Shown: positions 54,627 to 63,378 of the stretch, piece by piece | Position numbering within the stretch: the first letter of the stretch is position 1 | Layout of the letters: every line of letters starts with the position of its first letter | DNA from: Anaerotignum sp. MSJ-24 | GTDB lineage: Bacteria > Bacillota > Clostridia > Lachnospirales > Anaerotignaceae | Assembly (NCBI RefSeq): GCF_018918145.1 | Contig: NZ_JAHLPX010000007.1 | Coordinates: forward strand, 310,001-374,000 | DNA: 64,000 nt | Direction of reading: 5' to 3' | Made by a program: the position numbers and the translations under genes | The notes under the pieces: generated by a model | Told to the model about the DNA's origin: nothing | Databases searched by the model: none | What the model saw: only the letters and a program-made list of their open reading frames with translations

Positions 54627-54666
54627 TTAACCGTAAGTAAAAATAGATCATAAAGGAGAAAGAATT

Positions 54667-55422
54667 ATGGAGGATGTATCATTCCGTGTTAATGATCTGA
54701 ATTTGAATTTCGGAGATTTTCACGCATTAAAGAATATAAACATAACTATCCCCACAAATAAGGTCATATCCATAATCGGGCCCAGCGGCTGCGGTAAATC
54801 AACATTCTTAAGATGTCTTAACAGAATGAACGATTTGGTCGAAGGCTGTAAGATTACCGGAGAGATACTTCTTGACGGTGTGGACATAAACAAAGATATG
54901 GATGTAAACCATTTGAGAAAACGTGTGGGCATGGTTTTCCAGAAGGCAAATCCGTTCCCTATGAGCATATACGACAACATAGCCTACGGCCCAAGAACCC
55001 ATGGTGTCAGATCGAAAGCAAAGCTTGACGAGATAGTTGAAAAATCGCTCAGAGATGCTGCTCTTTGGGACGATGTTAAGGACAGACTTAAGAAAAGTGC
55101 TTTGGAGATGTCCGGTGGACAGCAACAGAGATTATGTATAGCAAGAGCACTTGCGGTAGAGCCGGAGGTATTGCTTATGGACGAGTCAACAAGTGCGCTC
55201 GATCCCATATCTACATCAAAAATCGAAGACCTTGCAATGGAACTTAAAAATAAGTATACTATCATCATGGTAACGCACAATATGCAGCAGGCTGCGAGAG
55301 TTTCCGATAAAACCGCATTTTTCCTTCTTGGAGAGCTTATTGAATTTAATGACACCGAAGAGCTTTTTTCGATGCCGAGAGATAAGAGAACAGAGGATTA
55401 TATTACAGGGAGGTTCGGATAA
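54667..55422 (+). CDS. pstB: Phosphate ABC transporter ATP-binding protein PstB
   Basis: The 251-residue ATPase energises phosphate import. Walker A is GPSGCGKST, the signature is MSGGQQQRL, Walker B is VLLMDES, and the H-loop is VTHNMQQA. The usual DEP after Walker B is DES here, a minor change that keeps the catalytic Glu. The ribosome site AAGGAG precedes the ATG at 54667. The last base of its stop overlaps phoU. Confidence 0.95.
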   Translation: MEDVSFRVNDLNLNFGDFHALKNINITIPTNKVISIIGPSGCGKSTFLRCLNRMNDLVEGCKITGEILLDGVDINKDMDVNHLRKRVGMVFQKANPFPMSIYDNIAYGPRTHGVRSKAKLDEIVEKSLRDAALWDDVKDRLKKSALEMSGGQQQRLCIARALAVEPEVLLMDESTSALDPISTSKIEDLAMELKNKYTIIMVTHNMQQAARVSDKTAFFLLGELIEFNDTEELFSMPRDKRTEDYITGRFG

Positions 55423-56069
55423 TGAGAAACAAATTCGATCAGCAGCTTGAGATGCTGCACGTTGAGCTTATAAAAATGGGTGCACTTTGTGAGGACGCAG
55501 TAAGCTCCGCTATTGAGGCACTTGAAAAGAATGATATTGTCAGTGCGGATTCCGCACTTGATACAGATGCGGAAATTGACCATAAGGAACGTGACATTGA
55601 GCGTATGTGCATGAAGCTTCTGCTTCAGCAGCAGCCGGTTGCCACAGACCTCAGAATTGTTTCCGCAGCACTTAAAATGATTACGGATATGGAGCGTGTA
55701 GGCGACCAGGCATCTGATATTGCCGAAATTTCACGCTACATAATTGAAAGCGGCATGTCAATAAACGATGACATAAGGAAAATGGCTAAGGAAGCTATAA
55801 AAATGGTTACAGACAGCGTTGATTCCTTTGTTAAAAAGGATCTTGAGCTTGCCAGAAAGGTTATCGCTTATGATGATGTCGTAGATGAATGGTTTGCAAA
55901 GCTGAAAAGCGATGTAATAGAAATGATTGCAAAAGACAGTACAAACGGAGAATATTATATTGATATTATTATGATTGCGAAATACCTTGAGAGAATCGGC
56001 GATCATGCTACAAATATTGCAGAATGGGTTGAATATTCAATAACAGGTGTTCGCAGTAAGAACAACTGA
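55422..56069 (+). CDS. phoU: Phosphate signalling protein PhoU
   Basis: The 215-residue all-helical PhoU has two repeats of the three-helix bundle with the metal-coordinating motifs DAEIDHKERDIE and LERIGDHATNIAEW. It couples Pst transport state to the PhoR kinase so that the regulon is silent when phosphate is ample. Start overlaps the pstB stop (TAATG). Confidence 0.95.
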   Translation: MRNKFDQQLEMLHVELIKMGALCEDAVSSAIEALEKNDIVSADSALDTDAEIDHKERDIERMCMKLLLQQQPVATDLRIVSAALKMITDMERVGDQASDIAEISRYIIESGMSINDDIRKMAKEAIKMVTDSVDSFVKKDLELARKVIAYDDVVDEWFAKLKSDVIEMIAKDSTNGEYYIDIIMIAKYLERIGDHATNIAEWVEYSITGVRSKNN

Positions 56070-56080
56070 GGTGATACAGA

Positions 56081-56737
56081 TTGACATTTGAAGAAATAAG
56101 AAGAAACGAAACAATAAATACTTATATAAGGAAAGCTGATGAGTCGCTTAAGGCTCTCGGCTTTACCGAGCATAGCTTTGCCCATGTTACACACGTTGCC
56201 GAAACAGCAGAATACATATTGAGAACAATGGGCTATTCGGAGCATGATATTGAAATAGTAAAGATTGCCGCATATCTTCACGATATCGGAAATCTTGTAA
56301 ACAGAGTTGACCATTCGCAGAGCGGAGCCACAATGGCATTCCGTATACTGGATAATCTCCAGATGGATCCGGAGGACATTGCGACAATAGTTACCGCAAT
56401 AGGCAACCATGATGAAGGCAACGGTGTTCCGGTAAATGCCATAGCGGCGGCACTTATACTTGCAGATAAATCAGACGTAAGACGTTCAAGAGTAAGAAAC
56501 GAAGATATTGCAAATTTTGATATACATGACCGAGTTAACTATTCGGTTGAAAAAAGCCGTCTTATAATAAACGAAGACCATACACTCATAACTCTTGAGC
56601 TTAAGATTGATACAAATTACGGTTCGGTTATGGATTATTTTGAAATATTCCTTGAACGAATGATACTTTGCCGTAAGGCAGCGGAAATGATAGGCTTGCA
56701 TTTTAAGCTTAATATCAACGACCAGCCGCTTATTTAA
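56081..56737 (+). CDS. HD-domain phosphohydrolase inside the pho locus
   Basis: The 218-residue protein starts with TTG at 56081 after GAGGTG. The HD metal motif is complete: HVTHVAETAEYI, LHDIGN, DHSQSGA, IGNHDEGNG and ILADKSD. HD proteins hydrolyse nucleotides or phosphate esters, sometimes (p)ppGpp or cyclic nucleotides. Its place between phoU and phoP is not standard and suggests a role tied to phosphate state, such as turning over a signalling nucleotide, but this is inference. Confidence 0.85.
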   Translation: MTFEEIRRNETINTYIRKADESLKALGFTEHSFAHVTHVAETAEYILRTMGYSEHDIEIVKIAAYLHDIGNLVNRVDHSQSGATMAFRILDNLQMDPEDIATIVTAIGNHDEGNGVPVNAIAAALILADKSDVRRSRVRNEDIANFDIHDRVNYSVEKSRLIINEDHTLITLELKIDTNYGSVMDYFEIFLERMILCRKAAEMIGLHFKLNINDQPLI

Positions 56738-56811
56738 CAGATACTTTTAGGAAGCCTGTAATGTTATGTTACGGGTAAATTTTGGTTAATGACTACGGAA
56801 GGATAATACTT

Positions 56812-57480
56812 ATGATTTATCTGCTTGAAGATGATGAAAGCATCAGAAATTTTGTGGAATATGCTCTTAACAATTCCGGACTTGAATCAAAGGGCTTTGA
56901 AAAGCCTTCGGATTTCTGGAAAGCTGTTGAGGAAAGAATACCTAATCTTGTATTGCTTGATGTTATGCTGCCGGAGGAGGACGGACTTGAGGTTTTAAAG
57001 AAGCTCAGAAACAGAAGTGAAACACGAAAGCTGCCCGTAATTATGCTTACGGCAAAGGACAGCGAATATGATAAGGTTATCGGTCTTGATTCCGGTGCCG
57101 ATGATTATGTTGCAAAGCCTTTCGGTATGATGGAGCTTATATCAAGAATAAAGGCTCTTTTAAGAAGAACCGAAAGCGATACAAAAAAAGATGAATATAC
57201 TGCCGGCGGTCTTTATGTATGTCCTTCAAAGCATATAGTAAGGGCAAACGGAAAGGACGTTGTGCTTACATATAAAGAATTTGAGCTTTTATGTCTGCTT
57301 ATATCCAATAGAGGAACTGTTTTCACAAGAGATCAGATACTCCGCAATATTTGGGGCTTTGAATTTGACGGGGAAAACAGAACGGTTGATGTCCATGTCA
57401 GAACTCTCCGTACAAAGCTCGGCGAATGCGGACAGCTTATTGAAACGGTCAGAGGAATAGGCTACAAAATCGGTGACTGA
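56812..57480 (+). CDS. phoP: Response regulator PhoP/PhoB (OmpR type)
   Basis: The 222-residue regulator has a receiver domain (phospho-acceptor D50 in LLDVMLPEEDG, acidic pair EDD at the start, Lys in AKPFG) and a C-terminal winged-helix DNA-binding domain (YKEFELLCLLISNRG to VRTLRTKLGE). The start at 56812 follows GGAAGG; upstream codons in frame lack a site. It should bind the TTAACA-type boxes found upstream of pstS and pstB. phoR follows 33 bases later. Confidence 0.92.
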   Translation: MIYLLEDDESIRNFVEYALNNSGLESKGFEKPSDFWKAVEERIPNLVLLDVMLPEEDGLEVLKKLRNRSETRKLPVIMLTAKDSEYDKVIGLDSGADDYVAKPFGMMELISRIKALLRRTESDTKKDEYTAGGLYVCPSKHIVRANGKDVVLTYKEFELLCLLISNRGTVFTRDQILRNIWGFEFDGENRTVDVHVRTLRTKLGECGQLIETVRGIGYKIGD

Positions 57481-57513
57481 GAAAAAGGACTTGAGATAAA
57501 GGACTGAGGATAA

Positions 57514-59163
57514 ATGACAAAGAAAATATTTCGGAGTATTATATTCGGTTCCGTAATAACTCTTATTGTCAGCTTCGTTTTTATAATGGGTATTCTTTAT
57601 GAATATTTCAATAACCAGCTTCTTTCGGAGCTTAGGAACGAGGCTACGCTTGCAGAGCTTGGAGTTGAAGAATACGGGGTTGATTACCTCGAAAATATAG
57701 ATTTGGAAAACAGGGTAACATGGATAGATAAGGACGGAACGGTGCTGTATGACACTACGGTTGACGCAGCTAAGCTGGAAAACCATGCCGACAGAGAGGA
57801 ATTTAAAGAGGCTGTTGAAAACGGCAGCGGCTCAAGTCAGAGATATTCTGATACGCTTGCCGAAAAGATAGTTTACTATGCGTTAAAGCTTGATGACGGA
57901 ACAGTAATAAGAATTTCGAGCGAGCAGTATTCGGCATGGGCGTTGATAGCCTCTATGCTTGATCCGTTAATATTTGTTTTTGTTATTATTGTTATCATAT
58001 CAATTCTTCTGGCAAATCTGCTTTCTAAAAAAATAGTAAAGCCGCTGAATGAAATGAATATTGAAAATCCGGATATAGATGCAAATTATCCGGAGGTAAT
58101 GCCACTTGTAAAAAAGATAAGAAAACAGCATATTTTGATTGAACGCCAGATGACTGAGCTTAAGAAAAACGAAGAGGAATTCAGGGCAATAACGTCAAAT
58201 ATGCAGGAGGGCTTTATAATAATAGACACAAAAACATTGGTTCTTTCGTTCAATAACGGAATTGAAAAGCTGTTTGATGTACACGATATTAAAATAGGTG
58301 ACAGCGTGTTTACAATAGACCGTTCGGAAGCCTTCAGAGATTGCGTTGAAAGCTCTCTTAAAGGAAAAAGAGGAGAAGGACAGCTTAAATATAACGGAAA
58401 AATATATCAGCTTTATGCAAATCCTGTTTTTGAGGACGGCAATGTAAGAGGTTCGGTTCTGCTTATAGTTGATGTTACCGAAAAGGAAAAGCGTGAGGAG
58501 CTTAGAAGGGAATTTACATCAAATGTTTCCCATGAGCTTAAAACACCGCTTACGTCTATATTCGGCATATCGGAAATAATAATGAACGGAATAGTAAAGT
58601 CCGACGATATTCCTAAGTTTGCAAAGGATATTCATAATGAGTCCGGCAGACTTATAACTCTTGTAAACGACATAATCAAGCTTTCAAAGCTTGATGAAGG
58701 TGCAGGATTCGGAGATAAACAGCCTGTTGATATTTTCAAAATGGCACAGGATACAATAACAAGACTTGATTCGATGGCACAGGAAAGAAACATAACCGTT
58801 AAGCTGACAGGAGAAAAAACGATTATGGAATCCATACCGGCTGTAGCCGATGAGATAATACATAATGTAATAGAAAATGCGATTAAGTATAATAAAGAAA
58901 ACGGAAGTGTCGATGTATTTGCCGGAAAAGAGAATGGATGGATAACATTCCGAGTAAAAGATACCGGTATAGGCATACCTGATGCGGATATAAACCGTGT
59001 TTTTGAAAGATTTTATCGTGTCGATAAAAGCCACTCAAGAAAGATAGGCGGCACAGGTCTGGGGCTTTCCATAGTTAAACATGGCGTTTCGTTCCTGGGT
59101 GGTGAGCTTTCAATAAAGAGTAAGGTTAATGAAGGTACAACGATAACGATTGTGTTTAAATAA
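57514..59163 (+). CDS. phoR: Sensor histidine kinase PhoR
   Basis: The 549-residue kinase has two membrane helices (about residues 8-30 and 150-172) around an extracytoplasmic domain, a short linker, and a PAS domain (about 225-320). The HisKA domain has the phospho-acceptor H340 (SNVSHELKTPLTS), and the HATPase has the N-box NVIENAIKYN, G1 DTGIGIP and G2 GGTGLGLSIV. It autophosphorylates in low phosphate, controlled through PhoU and Pst, and activates PhoP. Operon end; the next gene belongs to a different, decayed region. Confidence 0.92.
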   Translation: MTKKIFRSIIFGSVITLIVSFVFIMGILYEYFNNQLLSELRNEATLAELGVEEYGVDYLENIDLENRVTWIDKDGTVLYDTTVDAAKLENHADREEFKEAVENGSGSSQRYSDTLAEKIVYYALKLDDGTVIRISSEQYSAWALIASMLDPLIFVFVIIVIISILLANLLSKKIVKPLNEMNIENPDIDANYPEVMPLVKKIRKQHILIERQMTELKKNEEEFRAITSNMQEGFIIIDTKTLVLSFNNGIEKLFDVHDIKIGDSVFTIDRSEAFRDCVESSLKGKRGEGQLKYNGKIYQLYANPVFEDGNVRGSVLLIVDVTEKEKREELRREFTSNVSHELKTPLTSIFGISEIIMNGIVKSDDIPKFAKDIHNESGRLITLVNDIIKLSKLDEGAGFGDKQPVDIFKMAQDTITRLDSMAQERNITVKLTGEKTIMESIPAVADEIIHNVIENAIKYNKENGSVDVFAGKENGWITFRVKDTGIGIPDADINRVFERFYRVDKSHSRKIGGTGLGLSIVKHGVSFLGGELSIKSKVNEGTTITIVFK

Positions 59164-59278
59164 AGACTATATGTCGGAATTAGGCATAAAAATAAATTTT
59201 ATGTACAATCAGAGCTTGCTTATTATATTGCAATGATGTTAAGCACAGTATAAAATATAATAAAAGAGGTGAGGTCTG

Positions 59279-59698
59279 ATGAGATACATTTTAATGCACA
59301 GAGAAAAGCCGACAGCTGAAATAGAGATTGACGAGCTTTCAAATATCACAAATGTATATGATGTTTTTGCTAAGGAGCATTTAAATGCAATTACGCTTGA
59401 ATGGGAAGGTGTTGCACCTGTTTTTGATTGCGGAACATCGCTTTGGTACAATACACAGGAAAATCTGATTAAACCGATTTCTCCTTCAATTTCTTCAAAG
59501 CCGTTTAAGAAAACTCACAGTGAACAGATTAAACTTGTAAAAGATTTTTCGTGGCTTGATTTGGATAGGTTAGACGGAATAGAATATATGGCTGATGAAA
59601 TTCTTTCGCAGTCTGAATATATCAGTAAAGTAAGAAAAAATGTTTTGTGCAATGCAATAAAACAACGAGTTCAGCTTTTAAGAGAAACTGCAATATAA
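59279..59698 (+). CDS. HipA-like protein with kinase core deleted in frame
   Basis: The 139-residue frame joins two pieces of a HipA-like kinase. Residues 1-35 resemble the family N-terminus (MRYILMHREKPTAEIEIDEL ... VFAKEHL). From residue 36 on comes the sequence that normally follows the catalytic loop: AITLEWEGVAPVFDCGTSLW (the metal-binding Asp block), SKPFKKTHSEQIKLVKDFSWLDL and a C-terminal helix. The ATP-lysine region and the D-x-H catalytic loop, about 250 residues, are missing. The reading frame survives, so a stable but inactive fragment could be made. The ribosome site GAGGTGAGG is strong. Next to an IS relic. Confidence 0.65.
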   Translation: MRYILMHREKPTAEIEIDELSNITNVYDVFAKEHLNAITLEWEGVAPVFDCGTSLWYNTQENLIKPISPSISSKPFKKTHSEQIKLVKDFSWLDLDRLDGIEYMADEILSQSEYISKVRKNVLCNAIKQRVQLLRETAI

Positions 59699-59707
59699 TA
59701 AAAAAAG

Positions 59708-59740
59708 AAGGTCATAATCATAAAATATGACTTTTATAAA
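59708..59740 (+). terminator. Terminator candidate after HipA-like fragment
   Basis: The stem AAGGTCATA/TATGACTTT with a T-rich tail. Moderately convincing. Confidence 0.45.
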
Positions 59741-59915
59741 AAATCGAAATTCATTTTAAAGGGGAGTGTCAAAAAACTCCTCTTTATTTTGGTTCTAAAC
59801 TTTACTTGGGGGTAATGTTTAGAACCTTTCTAATTTTAGCAAATAAAGATAGGCATAAACACATCCATAAGATATAATTAAATCACCACAAAATAACACA
59901 TCAAGGAGAATGTTT

Positions 59916-60321
59916 ATGCCTAATACTTATTTTATATCAAATTTACTCGAAATAAAAGACCTAATTGTTGATGATTTTATTTCTTCATCTACTGATATTC
60001 ATTTATACTTTCATCTTGAACAAAGAGATGTTACTTGTCCGTTTTGTAATTCAGTTACAAATAAGGTTCACGACTACCGTACATCTATTATTAAAGATGC
60101 TCCTGTTAAAGGTAAATTTTTATTTCTGCACTATAAAAAGAGAAGATATCATTAACTATGTTAGAAAACTGGAGCAAATATATTTTAAATGCTTTTGACT
60201 GTTCTTATTCTAATGGATTTACAGAAGGGTGAATAATAAGATTAAAGTAATAAAGAGAAATGGTTACGGATTTCGTAATTTTAAGAACTTTAGAAACAGA
60301 ATTCTGTTATCAATGTCTTAA
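59916..60321 (+). pseudogene. ISL3 transposase remnant
   Basis: An intact start (ATG 59916 after AAGGAG) gives the N-terminal zinc-finger part of ISL3 transposases (CPFCNSVTNKVHDYR ... FLHYKKRRYH) for about 80 codons, then stops. Further on, the C-terminal end appears (SNGFTEG, then NNKIKVIKRNGYGFRNFKNF) but is shifted by one base at about 60229. The whole catalytic middle is deleted. Clearly inactive. Confidence 0.75.
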
Positions 60322-60340
60322 TCAAATATGGTGATATAAA

Positions 60341-60376
60341 AGAAACCTGATACTATTGTACCAGGTTTCTGAAATG
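60341..60376 (+). terminator. Hairpin/terminator in IS right end
   Basis: A 9-bp stem AGAAACCTG/CAGGTTTCT with a twelve-base loop; no long T run follows. Confidence 0.4.
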
Positions 60377-60432
60377 AGTTTACCCCCATGCTTGACAAAG
60401 AGCCTTAAATCCAAAGACGTTTATATATATCT

Positions 60433-60975
60433 TTACTTAACTATTTTTGAAACAGCCTTGAAATGAGGATTAGCAGAATTTACAAGAAGTTCGTAAAGAA
60501 CCGATTCTCCGCAAGTGATGAAAATTCCTTCTCCCATTGCACGTTTAACTGCATTTTCTTTGTTTGATTTCTTTCTTGAAGCAATACAGTCTTCAACTAA
60601 AAATACATTGTATCCGTCAGCCTTGAGGTCGATGGCAGTCTGAAGTACACAGATATGTGCTTCAACACCGCTGATGAGAATGTTTTTCTTGCCGAGTGCT
60701 TTAACAGCGGCATAAATTTCTTCGTTTTTACAAATACTGAATGTATTTTTGTCATATGCAGTAAAATCTCCGAGACATTCTGCAATTTCGGGGATTGTGT
60801 TTCCTATCCCTTTTGTGTACTGCTGTGTAACTATCATAGGTATTCCGAGCTCCTTTAAGCCGGCAAGATAAACCTTAGATGCGGCAATAAGCTCATCCTT
60901 GCCTTCCATAACGGGTACAAGCTTTTCCTGGTAGTCAACAACGATTGCAGCAGTATCTTCCATTGAAAAACGCAT
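60433..60975 (-). CDS. Isochorismatase-family cysteine hydrolase (YcaC-like)
   Basis: The 180-residue enzyme has the triad of the family: Asp in AIVVDYQEKLVPV, Lys in the YDKNTFSIC stretch (about residue 87), and the Cys in ISGVEAHICVLQTA. The pattern is closest to the YcaC group, whose substrate is unknown; other members hydrolyse isochorismate, nicotinamide or N-carbamoyl compounds. The start at 60975 follows AAGGAG. No NAD or siderophore genes lie next to it. Confidence 0.88.
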   Translation of the reverse strand: MRFSMEDTAAIVVDYQEKLVPVMEGKDELIAASKVYLAGLKELGIPMIVTQQYTKGIGNTIPEIAECLGDFTAYDKNTFSICKNEEIYAAVKALGKKNILISGVEAHICVLQTAIDLKADGYNVFLVEDCIASRKKSNKENAVKRAMGEGIFITCGESVLYELLVNSANPHFKAVSKIVK

Positions 60976-61054
60976 ATAATCAGCTCCTTAATTTTATTCA
61001 AGAAAATTATAACATAAAAATTTAGTTGATACAATAAATAAGGGACAGGTTATA

Positions 61055-61689
61055 CTATTCTGATAAGTCTAATTTAATCATTATTGTACTGTCAAATAAA
61101 TTTTTTAGTTCATTTGTAAATTTATATGAGTTAAAATCTTTTGATAAATATGTATATTTCGAGAATTTTTGTTCATTATATTTTTTCCTGAATATGCCTA
61201 TTACTTTGCAGGTCGGATTTGTAAGAGTTTTAATATTTTCTCTATACAGAGAAACAGGTATGTCGGCAGCTTTTCCGTATCTGAAGCCTACACTAAGAAT
61301 AGCTTTTGTATCACCTACAAAATAATCGGCTCTGATTAAAATTCCGCTGTTTATAAAGTAGCCAATCATACAGTTGTGATATAAAAGTTCTGAAAGATAT
61401 GGAAGGACATATAATTTTTGCTGTGCCTTGCCATGGGTATCGACACTAAAATCTCGTGTTGAGAGTTTTCCGTTAATACAGGCGGAGTAAAACATTGGTG
61501 CAGATAATTTAGTTTTAACGCCTGTTAAATGTAAAAAATTTAGTGCTCTAAAACCTACAACAACAAAATTTAATTGTGTTTTTTTCGATATATATATATC
61601 AGAAAATGGTAATTATTTAATTTTTCTTCATATTCCTTTGTAGCTTTTACTATTATTGGAATAGCTTGCTTTACGTCATAATTTTTCAT
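61055..61689 (-). pseudogene. PBECR4-type nuclease-like gene broken at an (AT)6 run
   Basis: From ATG 61689 the frame reads KNYDVKQAIPIIVKATKEYEEKL, then hits stop after the dinucleotide run. In another frame it continues FVVVGFRALNFLHLTGVKTKLSAPMF and runs uninterrupted to 61055, with KLYVLPYLSELLYHN and ILSVGFRYGKA. The HLTGV and Kl.vL pattern fits the PBECR4 domain family (predicted phage-type nuclease domains). Both halves line up as one protein if two bases are removed from the AT run at 61588-61599. It therefore looks broken, or switchable, by one AT unit. The longest intact frame is 146 residues from ATG 61495. Confidence 0.6.
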
Positions 61690-61711
61690 TTTTAATTTCT
61701 CAATTTTATAC

Positions 61712-61911
61712 AACGAAAAAGGCTATCCTTATAGGACAGCCCTTTGTAAATCTGAATAATGCTGATTTTTCTGTTGTCTGCCAACTTGCCGCCACTCATA
61801 TGCGGTATTAATGTGGAGTTTTTCTGTTGCTCCCCAACTTGCTAACCTTCAATATTAGCTTAAATGTCAGATTTTTATGGTGTCAGCACACCAAGATAGA
61901 CGTATCTATCT
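61712..61911 (-). ncRNA. Structured ~200-nt non-coding RNA (raiA-motif candidate)
   Basis: Transcribed from the perfect promoter at 61918-61946 to the terminator at 61716-61744, with no convincing reading frame. In order on the minus strand: hairpin AGATAGA-TACG-TCTATCT (a stable UACG tetraloop), hairpin GGTGT-GCTG-ACACC, an 8-bp long-range helix AAATCTGA/TCAGATTT (61874-61867 with 61755-61748), hairpin GCTAA/TTAGC, and hairpin CCGC/GCGG. Two tandem units share CAAGTTG-N5-CAACAGAAAAA. Such a set of defined stems, repeats, promoter and terminator is strong evidence for a dedicated RNA gene. Size and host fit the Clostridia raiA motif, but the class cannot be confirmed by eye. Confidence 0.7.
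61716..61744 (-). terminator. Terminator of the structured RNA
   Basis: On the minus strand a stem GGCTGTCC/GGATAGCC (one wobble) with a five-base loop is followed by five T. Confidence 0.85.
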
Positions 61912-61917
61912 ACTATT

Positions 61918-61946
61918 ATTATATGCAGAAGTTTAAAATATGTCAA
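61918..61946 (-). promoter_or_regulatory. Consensus promoter of the structured RNA
   Basis: The minus strand reads TTGACA-N17-TATAAT, a perfect consensus promoter with no gene directly after it. It lies 21 bases beyond the aminotransferase stop codon. Confidence 0.88.
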
Positions 61947-61966
61947 TTAAATTGACTAAGCTATGC

Positions 61967-63148
61967 TTAATTAAAATTTCCGTTTGCTGCGATTGCTTTT
62001 TTCTTGAGTGATTCAAGTCTGTTGAGTGCCTCGATAAGTGTATCGTCGTTCTTTGCAAAGTGGAAACGGATGTAGTTGTTCACATCTTCACGGAAGAAGC
62101 TTGAGCCGGGTACAGCACCTACGCCGACCTCACGGGCAAGCCATTCGCAGAACTTAATATCGTTTGTTACCTTAAATTCATCTGTGTTTACAAGAACATA
62201 GTATGCACCCTGAGGATCGCTGAAGCTTAAGTCAAGTCTTTTAAGTCCGTTGATGAACAAATCTTTTTTGTGCTGATATACTGCAAGAAAATCAGAGTAG
62301 TATTTATCATCAAACTCAAGTGCTGTTACGACTGTTTCCATAAGAGGATGAGCTGCACCTACTGTAAGGAAATCGTGAACCTTTTTGGCTACGTCGATTA
62401 TTTTTTCATCGGCAAATATGTATCCGAGTCGCCAGCCTGTTATCGAGTATGTTTTTGAAAGTGAACTGCAAGTGATTGTACGTTCAGCCATTCTCGGAAG
62501 AGTTGCAAAGTAAACATGCTTGTTGGGCTGATAAACTATATGCTCGTAAACCTCATCAGTGATAACGAAAGTATCATATTTCTCCGCAAAATCGGCAATT
62601 ATCTGGAGCTCATCACGAGTAAAAACCTTTCCGCTGGGATTTGAAGGGTTGCATAATATGATAGCCTTAGGATTCTGCTTGAAAGCGGCCTCAAGTACAT
62701 CAACATCAAAATTAAATGCAGGAGGAATAAGTGGAACATATATAGGCTTTGCACTTGTAAGAATTGCGTCTGCACCGTAGTTTTCGTAGAAGGGTGAGAA
62801 TACAATTACCTTATCGCCGGGATTGCATACTGTCATCATTGCACACATCATTGCCTCTGTGCTTCCGCAGGTAACAAGTACATTTTTGTCTGCGTCATAT
62901 TTCATACCGGAGAAATGCTCCTGCTTTTTTGCGAGAGCCTCTCGCATTCTCTGTGAACCCCATGTAATTGCATACTGGTGATAATTTTCGTGTGAAACCT
63001 CTGCCATACGGTTGATAAGTGCTTCGGGAGGATTGAAATCGGGAAATCCCTGTGAAAGATTAACTGCGTTATTTTCAAGAGATATTCTTGTCATTTTTCT
63101 TATCATTGATTCTGTAAATGTGTCTGTTCTTCTGCTTAAACTGGGCAT
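61967..63148 (-). CDS. PLP-dependent aminotransferase (class I/II)
   Basis: The 393-residue enzyme matches the class-I aminotransferases of the PatA/AspC-like group: NLSQGFPDFNPPEAL near the N-terminus, CNPSNPSGKVFTRDEL, DEVYEHIVY, and the PLP lysine in SLSKTYSITGWRLGY. The C-terminus has the substrate Arg in NNYIRFHFAKND. Substrate choice between aspartate, aromatic or branched-chain amino acids is not decidable here. The ATG at 63148 follows AGGAGG. Confidence 0.9.
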   Translation of the reverse strand: MPSLSRRTDTFTESMIRKMTRISLENNAVNLSQGFPDFNPPEALINRMAEVSHENYHQYAITWGSQRMREALAKKQEHFSGMKYDADKNVLVTCGSTEAMMCAMMTVCNPGDKVIVFSPFYENYGADAILTSAKPIYVPLIPPAFNFDVDVLEAAFKQNPKAIILCNPSNPSGKVFTRDELQIIADFAEKYDTFVITDEVYEHIVYQPNKHVYFATLPRMAERTITCSSLSKTYSITGWRLGYIFADEKIIDVAKKVHDFLTVGAAHPLMETVVTALEFDDKYYSDFLAVYQHKKDLFINGLKRLDLSFSDPQGAYYVLVNTDEFKVTNDIKFCEWLAREVGVGAVPGSSFFREDVNNYIRFHFAKNDDTLIEALNRLESLKKKAIAANGNFN

Positions 63149-63300
63149 TTCCGAAGTTCCTCCTGTGCATTGTTTTATTAATGTAGATTTTTGTCAATAC
63201 TTTCACTATAATAGCATATTAAAACATTCAAGTAAAGAGAATTTTGTGAAAACTTCACATAGAACGAAATGTAAATTTTTATAATAAATTTGAAAAAATA

Positions 63301-63330
63301 TTGTGTATTTTATGGCGGTTATGGTATTAT
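63301..63330 (+). promoter_or_regulatory. Promoter of AhpD-like gene
   Basis: TTGTGT-N18-TATTAT, about 45 bases upstream of the start. Confidence 0.45.
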
Positions 63331-63378
63331 ATTGAAATAAATAATAAAAAATTAAACTAAGAAAAAGGGGAGATTTTC

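Larger units (their letters stand above)
59761..60404 (+). mobile_element. Relic of an ISL3-family insertion sequence
   Basis: The right end, read on the minus strand, begins GGCTCTTTGTCAAG and then TGGGGGTAA, typical of ISL3 termini. The left side contains GTGTCAA and TTGGGGGTAA in the opposite orientation (59766-59814). A perfect 10-bp inverted repeat GGTTCTAAAC/GTTTAGAACC (59791-59826) sits in the left end and a hairpin AGAAACCTG/CAGGTTTCT (60341-60370) in the right end. Between them is a broken transposase gene. The left boundary is uncertain, and no target duplication was found. Confidence 0.6.
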
